64,000 bases of DNA from Melanopsichium pennsylvanicum (lineage: Eukaryota > Basidiomycota > Ustilaginomycetes > Ustilaginales), in assembly GCA_900208305.1 (NCBI GenBank), contig OAPG01000003.1, positions 434,001 to 498,000 on the forward strand. The letters are read 5' to 3'. How positions within the stretch are numbered: position 1 is the stretch's first letter; every line of letters begins with the position of its first letter. Under the pieces are notes generated by a model that saw only the letters and a list, made by a program, of their open reading frames with translations, searched no databases and had not been told where the DNA came from. The position numbers and the translations under genes were made by a program. This document shows positions 42,778 to 51,558 of this stretch, piece by piece.

Positions 42778-44796
42778 TCATCTGAGATCAATGACATCGG
42801 CCGGGTGGACTGCTTTTGCTTTGCGTGACACCTTCCTGATGGTCCCTGCGCCGTTCGAATCCGCACTTGCAGACGCTTGTGTACTCTGCTGATCAGACTC
42901 AATTGAACCTGAGATGGTAGCACCTGGCTGTCTTCTCTTCCTTCCGCCCGCAGCCTTGGCCGTCGTCCTCGAAGCCTGGCCCTCGTCGCTTTCTTCAGCA
43001 CCGACTACGACCTGCGTGTTCTTAGTGCTAGCCTTCGGTGGACCGCGAGCCTTCTTTGGCTTGGCCGTTGCCGCTTCCTCTACTGGATTCAAGTGCTCCG
43101 CGAGCGTCCGACCAGACCTCACGAGAAATTCAACTAGACGATCGAATCGTTCGCTGCGACGGTAAGCGGCTCTAACCACGTCTGCCCACGAGGCGACTCC
43201 TCCAAGCTCTCCTGAATGACTTGGACACATGCCGTGTGTCGGTAAAACAGTATTGATGCTGCTGCTCTTGCTCACCTCTCGTCCGTCGACTCCTTGCTGT
43301 AGGAATGAGTCGGCAAGGCAAGTAAAATGAAACACCGAGCCACAAGTGTGTTTCCGTCCAATCCCCGTCTCAACCACGCTCGTGGAAACGCTCAATTGGT
43401 CTGCTGGGAACATACTCGAATGTGTATTGTGACACAGCGCCAAGTCCAGTTGACGGGTAAGATCGACTGGTTCTTGGCACAGGCCGCAGGGTGCCCTGGG
43501 AGCGGCTGGCGCCTCATGCAGCGTGCATTCATCTTGTGCTGCAATGTGACGCTGGACACAAATCTGCATGAAGTCGCTCATCGCCTGTCCTGGTGTATTC
43601 GAAGACGAAGAAGCGCAGTGTGTGAAGATGGCATACTCCAACCGCTTCCATTCGCTTTCTTCCACATCCAAATCGTCGAATCGCATCCTGTTGAGCAATC
43701 GCGATGACAGAGACCCTGGCTCCGCCGCGGTTGTTGAAGCAGTTCCCGCATTCAAACCGGCGTCATCCTCATCACCTTCATTCTCGCCTTCCGTAGCTTT
43801 CACAGCTGTTTCTACAGCCGCAGCGTCTTTGGTAGTCTTCATGATGCGCTTGAGCTTTCTGGTCAGATCCGTGTTCGAGATGGCAGGTTGAGGCAAAGGA
43901 AACGCTTTAAAGTCCTGCACACAAGCATTGAGACCTTTCAGATTGGCCATTCTTGGAAGCGCCTCTGGCCACTGTGGAGTCTCTTCGATGTCTTCTGTCT
44001 CCTTGCTCGAGCTCGCCCTCTTCTTTGCAGGTAGGTCGGCGACACCAGCATCCAGTCGACGTTGTCGCGACACATGGACGAGGGGAATGCGTTTGCCATC
44101 GACGCTGGTAAAGTCGCATACAGCAATTGGAAAAACAGGATGAAGGGGCTTGCCCGATCGACTGTATCGTTCCAATCGCAACGCCGTAGGGGTACCCGAA
44201 TATGCAAGAGTGTTTGTGACCTCGTGTGTAGTTTCAAGTCGTTGATAGGCCAACCAGCTCCACTCTGTGAAGAATGCAAGTTTGAGCCCCCACCCGCAGA
44301 AAGGCTCTGAGCGTATTAATGCGCGCATAGCTAGTAACCTTGCATTTGGAGTCGAGGGTGGTCTAGCCATGCGCCTCTTGGTTCTGCCCCATCGCGTCTG
44401 GCCTGGTGTCATGCTAGTTGATGGGAAGAGCGGCATACCATGCCAGGCAGATGTGTCCGAGGAGGTACCCTCAGCGGAGTATTCAGAGGTCAGGAACTTG
44501 AGATGTCGAGAAAGATGCGGTTTGGCCCAAGCCCATTCGAATTGGAGAGCAGCGATCTTGGATGGGAAGCCGTAGACAATGCACTCCATCTCCCAGGGAC
44601 GTGCACGGGCTGTTTTGTGGGCGCCTTGGGTGAGGTCTCCATTGTGCTGCCGCTTGCGCCGCGGTGGAGCGGGAGTTGAGCCTATGTAGGTGCTACCGGG
44701 GGAGGAGAGCGAGCGGAGAAAGTAGCAGGCGTAGAATGGGGGAATGGTGTGCTTTGCTACTGAGGACGGCATTGTTGTCGGCTCGGTGGCGCTCAC
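42778..44796 (-). CDS. SLX1: SLX1 structure-specific endonuclease subunit
   Basis: The GIY-YIG nuclease subunit that, with Slx4, cuts branched DNA in the nucleus. The 672-residue intronless frame has the GIY-YIG domain near the N-terminus ([16 protein letters not shown], then [25 protein letters not shown] with the catalytic Glu), and a C-terminal RING/PHD-like zinc domain ([36 protein letters not shown]). It is longer than usual because of insertions (about 130-190 and 300-380) and a basic, low-complexity tail. An alternative start is the Met at residue 9. No SLX4 is seen in this window. Confidence 0.92.
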   Translation of the reverse strand: MSATEPTTMPSSVAKHTIPPFYACYFLRSLSSPGSTYIGSTPAPPRRKRQHNGDLTQGAHKTARARPWEMECIVYGFPSKIAALQFEWAWAKPHLSRHLKFLTSEYSAEGTSSDTSAWHGMPLFPSTSMTPGQTRWGRTKRRMARPPSTPNARLLAMRALIRSEPFCGWGLKLAFFTEWSWLAYQRLETTHEVTNTLAYSGTPTALRLERYSRSGKPLHPVFPIAVCDFTSVDGKRIPLVHVSRQRRLDAGVADLPAKKRASSSKETEDIEETPQWPEALPRMANLKGLNACVQDFKAFPLPQPAISNTDLTRKLKRIMKTTKDAAAVETAVKATEGENEGDEDDAGLNAGTASTTAAEPGSLSSRLLNRMRFDDLDVEESEWKRLEYAIFTHCASSSSNTPGQAMSDFMQICVQRHIAAQDECTLHEAPAAPRAPCGLCQEPVDLTRQLDLALCHNTHSSMFPADQLSVSTSVVETGIGRKHTCGSVFHFTCLADSFLQQGVDGREVSKSSSINTVLPTHGMCPSHSGELGGVASWADVVRAAYRRSERFDRLVEFLVRSGRTLAEHLNPVEEAATAKPKKARGPPKASTKNTQVVVGAEESDEGQASRTTAKAAGGRKRRQPGATISGSIESDQQSTQASASADSNGAGTIRKVSRKAKAVHPADVIDLR

Positions 44797-45186
44797 CGCT
44801 TCGGTGGCCTAGTTGTAGTGCTAGCGATGTCAGGGTGGACGTGGTATTTATTCTTCGATTGCAGAGACTAGCGGATTGAGCTGATTATCATGATCGTATT
44901 TGCGGAAGCCTAGCGAGATGTGCGACGTTTGTGAACATGTTGCCAGTACGGGGTGTTGTTGATTGTTTGGAAGAAACGCAGATTCATTGATAATTACTTC
45001 CAGAAAAGCCTCCACACCATTCGGCAATCGCAGCCGCATGTCAAATCACGATCAAGACCATATCAAGGGGCTTCTCGAACAGAGACGAATCACACACAGG
45101 TACGTATATTGTTTTGAGTCGGCAAGTCGAATTGACATGACGGCAGGGAGGATGAAGGATGGGGTCTGGTATTGGGTTAGACCAAT

Positions 45187-46356
45187 TTAGGCATTCTTGG
45201 AAATTTGCTGCCTATCTCTCCACCACAGTCTGCCAGCTTCATAGCTGCCCAAATACACACCTGCACCCAATGCAGTCCATGCACCTCTCAGAGCACCGCC
45301 TTTCATAAGTGCCTTCCATCCTTCCTTGATCCCAATCTCCTTTATCGTAGCTATCACTCCTGTCGACGCCTTCGCGCTTGTATCAAGCATGATCCTGGTT
45401 TTGGCCACGTCAATTGGAGTAGTTACCACCGCCGCAAAGGATCCAGCTATTGCAGCCGATGCTCCAGCAACCAGACCCGCTTTTGTGAACTCTGTCGCAA
45501 CGGTCGTCTCATTGTTCGCCGCCTTACGTATGAAGTCTTCCGAAGAGCGAACGTCGTCCACTTCCCCATCTTCTTTGTGCGTTCCTGCTTTCAGCCCGGC
45601 CCATTTTCCAAAGGTTTCACGGAGTGATTCGTAGATGGGAAACTGAAGTGCTGTAAAGGGAAGATTACGACCTGCAAGGGCAAGATATGAGCGACCAAAA
45701 GTGGATGATAGGGGTGCTAAAGCTGTGCGTGGGGTTGACTTGGAACTCATCTGATGGAGCTTTTCTTGTGCATCAATCACGACGTGTCGCGCTGTTGAAG
45801 CTGCACTGCCAGGTGGAGCTTGCTTGGTGACCTTGTCTGCTGCATGCTTGACCGTCTCCTTGGCGATAGTTACTTTGGAATCTGAAGGCTTGGCGTCATT
45901 AATGACCTCCTTGGCTGCACTCGCTGCTATCATAGCTGGACATGAGGTAGAATTGGGCGAGGAAGTTGTGGACTGCGTACGAATCTGCTGCTTGTTCACC
46001 ACTTGAGCTCTCTGTTTGATTATTTCTGCTGGAGTCAGTATGAGACAGGAAACAAGCTCAGCTGTAGAGCTTGCAAGCATGTGAGATAATGCTGAAGGTG
46101 CATTTGCGAATGGCGAGCTGGAAGATGCTAGTACGTTCTTTGTCTCCTCGTATGTAGTGAAGAAAAGTCCAGCTGCGGGCAGGGTGGCGACGATGACGCT
46201 TCCAACACCCTGATATAGGCCTCCATAGAGACCTCTTCCCGAAGGAAACCGAGTCACACTGTGTGGTGCCTGCAATCGAGTTTTAAGCGTGTCGAGTGGA
46301 TAGATGAGTAGGTCCACTGTGAAGGCGGCTACCGCTCCCGCAACCACGGTGTCCAT
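45187..46356 (-). CDS. PET8: Mitochondrial S-adenosylmethionine carrier
   Basis: An inner-membrane carrier (SLC25A26/Pet8 type) importing SAM in exchange for S-adenosylhomocysteine. The 389-residue intronless frame has three carrier repeats with signature motifs YPLDTLKTR (about 20), TPAEIIKQR (about 107) and TPIDVAKTR (about 317). RGLYGGLYQGVGSV and LAGRNLPFTALQFPIYE are as in SAM carriers. An insert of about 90 residues between the second repeat's two helices (Ser/Thr/Lys/Ala-rich) makes it longer than the usual 280-300. Start at 46356 puts the first repeat directly at the N-terminus, as expected. Confidence 0.9.
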   Translation of the reverse strand: MDTVVAGAVAAFTVDLLIYPLDTLKTRLQAPHSVTRFPSGRGLYGGLYQGVGSVIVATLPAAGLFFTTYEETKNVLASSSSPFANAPSALSHMLASSTAELVSCLILTPAEIIKQRAQVVNKQQIRTQSTTSSPNSTSCPAMIAASAAKEVINDAKPSDSKVTIAKETVKHAADKVTKQAPPGSAASTARHVVIDAQEKLHQMSSKSTPRTALAPLSSTFGRSYLALAGRNLPFTALQFPIYESLRETFGKWAGLKAGTHKEDGEVDDVRSSEDFIRKAANNETTVATEFTKAGLVAGASAAIAGSFAAVVTTPIDVAKTRIMLDTSAKASTGVIATIKEIGIKEGWKALMKGGALRGAWTALGAGVYLGSYEAGRLWWRDRQQISKNA

Positions 46357-47095
46357 CTTGACTGAATCCGCTTTGGAGCTTCTGACTCGAGCTTGACACC
46401 TGAATGTAGCTCACAATTGTTATGGTGTACTCTATGAAAGAAGAGGTCCTAACTGCCATGCTCGAACACTCAAAGACAGCTAGCTGACTACACAGAACAA
46501 TACGGGCTTATAGGACCCTTTGCTAGGGTTCCATCAGAAGAAATTCAGAGTGGAGGTCTGTGATGGTGATATCTCGGAAATCGGAGTTGAATTGGTCACA
46601 CCCATGACCACTTGAAAGGCTATCACAACTTGTGTCTTTTGCACTCAAGGCTAGCAACCCTCACCACTGATAAAATAGGAGCATTTTTGGTGCTCACTGT
46701 CTTGATGCAATGACCTGTAGCCAAGGTTGGGATTTGAAAGATGATGGTAGTTTGGTGGACTGGTTTGGTTGATCATCTTGATGCAATATGCATCTCAATG
46801 AACTATCTATGTGGTTTCACAAACACCATGCTGAATGATCAATTTTTCTGATTAGATCAAACTGCCAATACTGTGTGATTAGCCAATTTGGATGGTGGTA
46901 GTGCTCATGCTCACAACCAGGCACACACAGCTGTCTACCCTGCCTGAATAAAGTTTGTGTTTGCTAGGGTGGATTAACCCCACATTCCTGAATCATTTTC
47001 ACCACCCTCTGCTTCCAAAGTCATACAATGTTCTTGCAAAACTCCATGGCACACACTTTGAGCTCAATTCACAACCTCCTATCAGAACCATGGGG
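46357..47095. other. CpG-depleted AT-richer DNA
   Basis: The first 100-200 bp include the PET8 promoter. From about 46560 to 47095 there is almost no CpG, while TpG and CpA are common; no coding frame is supported. It looks like old, mutated repeat DNA that precedes the LTR cluster. Confidence 0.6.
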
Positions 47096-47100
47096 CCAAC

Positions 47101-48030
47101 TGTTAAGGCCGTAGGGTCTAGGTACCGCGGGGCAGCTACAGCCGGGACAGGGTCTACAGGTACGGAGAGGTCGTAGGCGTAGGCGACACAGGCGGTCGGG
47201 GGTCAGAGCACACTACTGCGTTGCTATAGAGCTAACTAAGTAATACATGCGACAAGGTCCGGAGGCAACCTCATGTCAAGCGGGGGCGGGGTAGTAAGGT
47301 CCAAGATCTATCAGCCACCTCCCACCGCGGCGCTACAATGTTAGGTTGCCGACGGTTGTATTCTGCTTACGGAGGGGCCAGTCACGGTTGGGCGGTAGGA
47401 GGATTGTGTTAGGCCAACCGCTCCTCTGCAAGGGGTCCAGAGAGGGTCAGTTGGGGCTTGATTGCAACAATTGCTCAATCAGGAGGAGGGCCAAGCGCCC
47501 CCTCTTTGGACTACGGTTGGTGGGGCACTAACAAATGTAGTTGTCCAGCATCTGCATGTATTTGTCCATATCCTTTTTGATTTCTGTTGCATGTACATGT
47601 TAAGGCTGTAGGGTCTAGATACCGCGGGCGGCTACAACCGGGATGGAGTCTACGGGTACGGAGAGGTTGTAGGCGTGGGCGACACAGGCGGTCGGGGGTC
47701 AGAGCACACTACTGCGTTGCTATAGAGCTAACTAAGTAATACATGCGACGAGGTCCGGAGGCAACCTCATGTCAGGCGGGGGGCGGGGTGGTAAGGTACA
47801 GGAGCTATCGGTCACTTCCCACCGCGGCGTTACAATGTTAGGTTGCCGACGGTCGTATTCTACGTACGGAGGGGCCAGCCGCGGTTGGGCGGTAGGAGGA
47901 TCGTGTCAGGCCGACCGCTCCGCTGCAAGGGGTCCGGAGAGGGTCGGTCGGGGCTTGATCACGACAATCGCTCAATTGGGAGGGGGGCCAAGCGCCCCCT
48001 CTTTGGACTACGGTTGGTGGGGCACTAACA
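47101..48030 (-). mobile_element. TRIM-like miniature: two LTRs of the Element 3 family with a 64-bp interior
   Basis: Two 433-bp LTRs in minus orientation (47101-47533 and 47598-48030) enclose only 64 bp. The unit is flanked by the 5-bp duplication CCAAC (47096-47100 and 48031-48035), so it integrated as one element. Right after the LTR (minus strand) the interior reads TGTACATGCAAC, a primer-site-like sequence that matches the LTR's GTCGCATGTA in 9 of 10 positions when reverse-complemented. It has no coding capacity and resembles a terminal-repeat retrotransposon in miniature or an internally deleted copy. Confidence 0.85.
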
Positions 48031-48035
48031 CCAAC

Positions 48036-48700
48036 AAGGATGGGCACAATTCTGGACAGCTGGTTGCAACCCAGATCTGAAGGGTTGGGCCCCAGATTGG
48101 GTGATTTGCACTCAGGGCCCACCACAATCAACTGCAGTGCCTGTCCAACTGACCCAGTAGGATTGTGAGTGCCAGGCAAAGGTTGCCTCAGGACCTGTGC
48201 TGCATGTATTACTTAGTTTGCTTGATAGAAATTCAGTAGATTGTGCCTAACCTCCCAACCAATATTGCTTGTACTTTGATCTAATCCCTCTGTACCTGGC
48301 CACCCCAACCAGTCATAGCCGCAGTGCAGTAACCCAGACCCTACAACCTTAACACTTTGCTCATCATCTGTGTTCAGCAAATCTTCACAATCTGTGCAAG
48401 CAATACACAATTGTCAACTCACCGTCACAGCAGCACCACCTCAGTTGTCTGTGTCAAATGGCAGTGCTCACTGGAATCACCTGTTGCTTGAGGTTCTGAC
48501 CTGGCCTGTGGCCTGTGTTTGCCCATGATCCAGTATTTTGCAACAACAGCAGCAAAAAGAAGTCTGCATGGACTGATATTCCAAAAAAGTTCAATGCTGC
48601 TGCTTCTCTGCATGATGTTCCTCAGCAAGATTTGTATGGTCTCAAGCAGAAGTTTGGGATGCAGTCAGGAAGCATAGGGCTCAAGACAAGAGACTTGTAC
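48036..48700. other. CpG-depleted relic region before Element 3
   Basis: About 660 bp with only about two CpG. It contains an LTR relic (48199-48354) and a short plus frame (48515-48706) with coding-like text (KKSAWTDIPKKFNAAASLHD) that I cannot assign. Probably fragments of old transposons. Confidence 0.5.
48199..48354 (+). repeat. Diverged LTR relic of the Element 3 family
   Basis: TGCATGTATTACTTAGTTTG at the left and ACCCTACAACCTTAACA at the right match the LTR segment 57068-57216 with many changes, several of them CpG to TpG or CpA. Confidence 0.65.
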
Positions 48701-48922
48701 TGTTAGTGCCTACCAACCGGAGTCCAAAGAGGGGGTGCTCGGCCCCCCTCCCGATTGAGCGATCGTCGTGATCGGGCCCCGACCGACCCTCTCCGGACCC
48801 CTCGCAGCGGAGCGGTTGGCCTGACACGATCCTCCTACCGCCCAACCGCGGCTGGCCCCTCCGTACGTAGAATACGACCGTCGGCAACCTAACATTGTAA
48901 CGCCGCGGTGGGAAGTGACCAA
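48701..48922 (+). repeat. Element 3 5' LTR, left part
   Basis: The first 222 bp of the LTR. The right part is 57007-57216; together about 432 bp, matching the 433-bp LTRs at 47101-48030. Confidence 0.92.
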
Positions 48923-49085
48923 TGTTACCGGAGGTGGATTTCAAACCCGGTGAAACACTGTGTTCTATTGGGTTTCAGGTTGACATCCGCTAGAACACGT
49001 GGTTTCATCCGATATCAGTGCAACGCCCTCTGACAGCCTCCGTCTGGTACAGGAGGCCTGATGGAAGGGTGCAACATGATGTAGG

Positions 49086-49368
49086 ACCGTCCGCTGTGTG
49101 TGTCATGGTTGCTGACAGCCAGCACTGGTTAGCACGGGGCCCAAGCTACCGTCCGCTGTGTGTGTCATGGTTGCTGACAGCCAGCACTGGTTAGCACGGG
49201 GCCCAAGCTCAAGGGCGACATGGTTGCTGGCAGTTGGTATTGTTTAACACGGGGCCCAAGCTCGTGGTTGTCATAGTTGAGGGCAGTCGGCATTGTTTAA
49301 CACAGGGCCCAAGCTTGTGGTTGTCATAGTTGATGACAGTCGGCATTGATTAGCACGGGGCCCAAGCT
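49086..49368 (+). repeat. Tandem repeats in Element 2 5' LTR (2 x 62 bp + 3 x 53 bp)
   Basis: Units 49086-49147 and 49148-49209 are identical 62-mers; 49210-49262, 49263-49315 and 49316-49368 are shorter, diverged 53-mers. All end GGGCCCAAGCT. They lie upstream of the TATA box, where enhancers of U3 would be expected. Confidence 0.92.
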
Positions 49369-49456
49369 CGCGGACACGTCGAAACTCTGGTGGCCATTGA
49401 TACTCTGGTGTACCAGGGTCATAGCGGACAAAGGGGAGCCCCTGGAGGGCCATAGG

Positions 49457-49463
49457 TATATAA
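49457..49463 (+). promoter_or_regulatory. TATA box in Element 2 LTR
   Basis: TATATAA, about 40 bp before ATCCACTCTA at 49500, which is the predicted RNA 5' end. Confidence 0.6.
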
Positions 49464-50025
49464 GAACACAGTCTTTACAGTTGTGGAGGAGCGGGACTCA
49501 TCCACTCTACTTTATATTAACCCAGTCTTTACTTTACAAGTCGTTATCAGTTACTCAGTATATAGTTCTCGTCAGCAGCTGCAATCATACGGTATTGCAG
49601 CTATCCAGTGTCTGTGTTCTCCTCAGTATAAGGAGACAAGCTTCATCGACGATTGTCAGCACCATCACTGACACTACAGCACCTCAACTGTAGGCGGAAC
49701 CTCAACCGCGGTCACGGAACCTCCACCGTAGCCAATTCATTATCACGACAGCTTCAAGACCATCCGAAGCAGTCCCTGACGGTGACCAACACTTGCATCA
49801 AGAGCACTCGTGCATCGTGAAGGTCTTACAACACACAGACGAGCCGCATTACCTCTGAACGGAGTGTTCACAGTGGTCAGTCAGCTCAAGAGTCGCGCAG
49901 CAGGTCTCATAGCAAAACACGATAGAACCGGCCTGCTTATCAGGTCTCAATCTCAAACACGCTAAAACAAACGGTTTCAGCGGATCTCGGCGCGAAGCTT
50001 GAGTTTGGCACAACGCCCCCTGACA

Positions 50026-50039
50026 TTAGAGTGGATCGT
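50026..50039 (+). other. Element 2 primer-binding site (self-priming type)
   Basis: TTAGAGTGGATCGT, identical to that of Element 1. TAGAGTGGAT (50027-50036) is the reverse complement of ATCCACTCTA in its LTR (49500-49509). Confidence 0.75.
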
Positions 50040-50061
50040 TCAAGTAGTGCCCCTCGCCAAT

Positions 50062-51540
50062 ATGACAGACGAATCCCAACCCCGGACTCCGGAGCAGACG
50101 GGACGACCCCTGTTCTAGACGCTCTATGACACCACGGGTCAATTACTGACAAAGATGAAAGACTTCAAGAATCACATCGAGGAAGTCGAAGCCCGACAGA
50201 AGAGGACGGACCAGAGCATCGACAGACTCCAGTCGTTGGTGGAACGTGTGCTCGTCCGCCTGGAGGTATCATACCGCCCGGAGCCGGAGACACCGACGCC
50301 TACGGCCTGAAACCGGCCGGACAACGACAAGGGCAACAGAGCTCGCTTGTACGAGCTCTACTCTACCCCAACCGGGGCTAGACAACAGGTCGCGCCCACG
50401 GAACTCCCCCCGGCCTTAGGATTGGCCACCGAAGCAGTGGTAAGTAGGCCGCCTGGAGAGTCAGCCCCGCAGTTGAAAGACGACGAGGAGGCCAAGTGGC
50501 CAACGGAACTCAAGACCCCGTTCCCAAAGATGGACCTCAAGGATATGGACATGTTCTTCATCGAGGCTGAGTGGTGGTTCAGAATGAAGGGTATCCGGGA
50601 CCATGGTAAGATGGTCGCTTACACCAGTCAGTTCCTCGAGGGCAGTGCTCGAGAATGGTGGAAGTCTAAGCTAAGGGCCGACCGCCAACAGCAAGGCATC
50701 CTCTTCAACGACTGGAATATGTTCACACAGAGACTCAAGGAACAATATGGACAGCGAGACCTGAGGCTTGAGGCCATCACGGAGCTTCAGAAGCTGCGTA
50801 TGCAGGACGACCGTCCTGGCACGGCCACCAGGTACCTTGAACGGTTTAGGGACCTTGAAGGCCGAGCCAACATCGGCGACCAGGAGCTCGCAAAGTACTA
50901 CTTCCGCTCGGGACTCTCTCGCAGCCTGCAGGAGAAGTTTGAGCGAAGCCCACCCCCATCGCTTTGGGAGTGGTACGCCAAGGTTGAAGCCATCGACCGG
51001 CAGCGGGTGGTAAACCAGCAAGCCCAACGATGGCACTCGATTCCACCAACGGAGTCGTCCAGGCCGGCGTACATGCCATCTGGCCCACCGATGGCCGTTA
51101 ACAGACCCGTTGGAGGACTCCAGGCCACGCCCAAGCCAGCCCAGCAAGCTCCAAGGGCCAGCTATACCCCTCAGGGTATACCAATTGCCAATCGGGCGCC
51201 GCCTCCCCACCTGGCTCCACGCACCCCTGCTTGAGCTGGACCCACAACCGTGGGGAGTGACACTTGCTATATCTGCAAGAAGCCAGGCCACTGGTCCAAC
51301 AACTGTCCTCAAAAGACAACTCATGCGGTCGTCAGGCCATCAGGACCTCGTGTGGGAGCAAACGTTGTCATCGCAGATGAGGAAGGCAGGGAGGATATAC
51401 AGCAGGAACCTGAGGAGGCCAATTACGAGGGCGAGCCCCAGCTGGACCTAGAAGCCGCAGTCTATGACGACGAAGGCACGAGTAACCCCGAAGGAGATCC
51501 TGACGACAGGCAGGGAAACGAGAGTGGGGCAGCACACTGA
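50062..51540 (+). pseudogene. Element 2 Gag with three in-frame stops
   Basis: The frame runs from ATG 50062 to TGA 51538-51540 with stops TAG at 50116-50118, TGA at 50308-50310 and TGA at 51232-51234, all in one frame without shifts. The capsid-like centre (PFPKMDLKDMDMFFIEAEWWF, AREWWKSKLR) and zinc knuckle (CYICKKPGHWSNNC) match Element 1. Near the end the heptamer GGGAAAC (51513-51519) is kept at the same distance from the stop as in Element 1. The TGA/ATG overlap with pol is TGATG. Confidence 0.88.
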
Positions 51541-51558
51541 TGGCGTGTCTTGCCCTAC
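51513..51558 (+). promoter_or_regulatory. Predicted -1 frameshift signal, Element 2 gag-pol
   Basis: G-GGA-AAC in the gag frame at 51513-51519; pol is -1 and open from 51519. A hairpin (51524-51537 with 51545-51558) has 14 positions with one C-C mismatch and two G-U pairs, with a 7-base loop that holds the gag stop. Confidence 0.65.

Larger units (their letters stand above)
48923..50025 (+). repeat. Element 2 5' LTR
   Basis: 1103 bp. It has modules at 48942-48976, 48982-49016 and 49954-49988, tandem repeats at 49086-49368, TATATAA at 49457-49463 and the self-primer ATCCACTCTA at 49500-49509. Confidence 0.95.

Noticed and set aside
45038..45190. Small plus-strand frame starting MSNHDQDHIKGLLEQRR
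   Set aside because: It has a plausible ATG and a GT inside, but no family match and no acceptor that extends it; it also touches the PET8 stop. Too little support.
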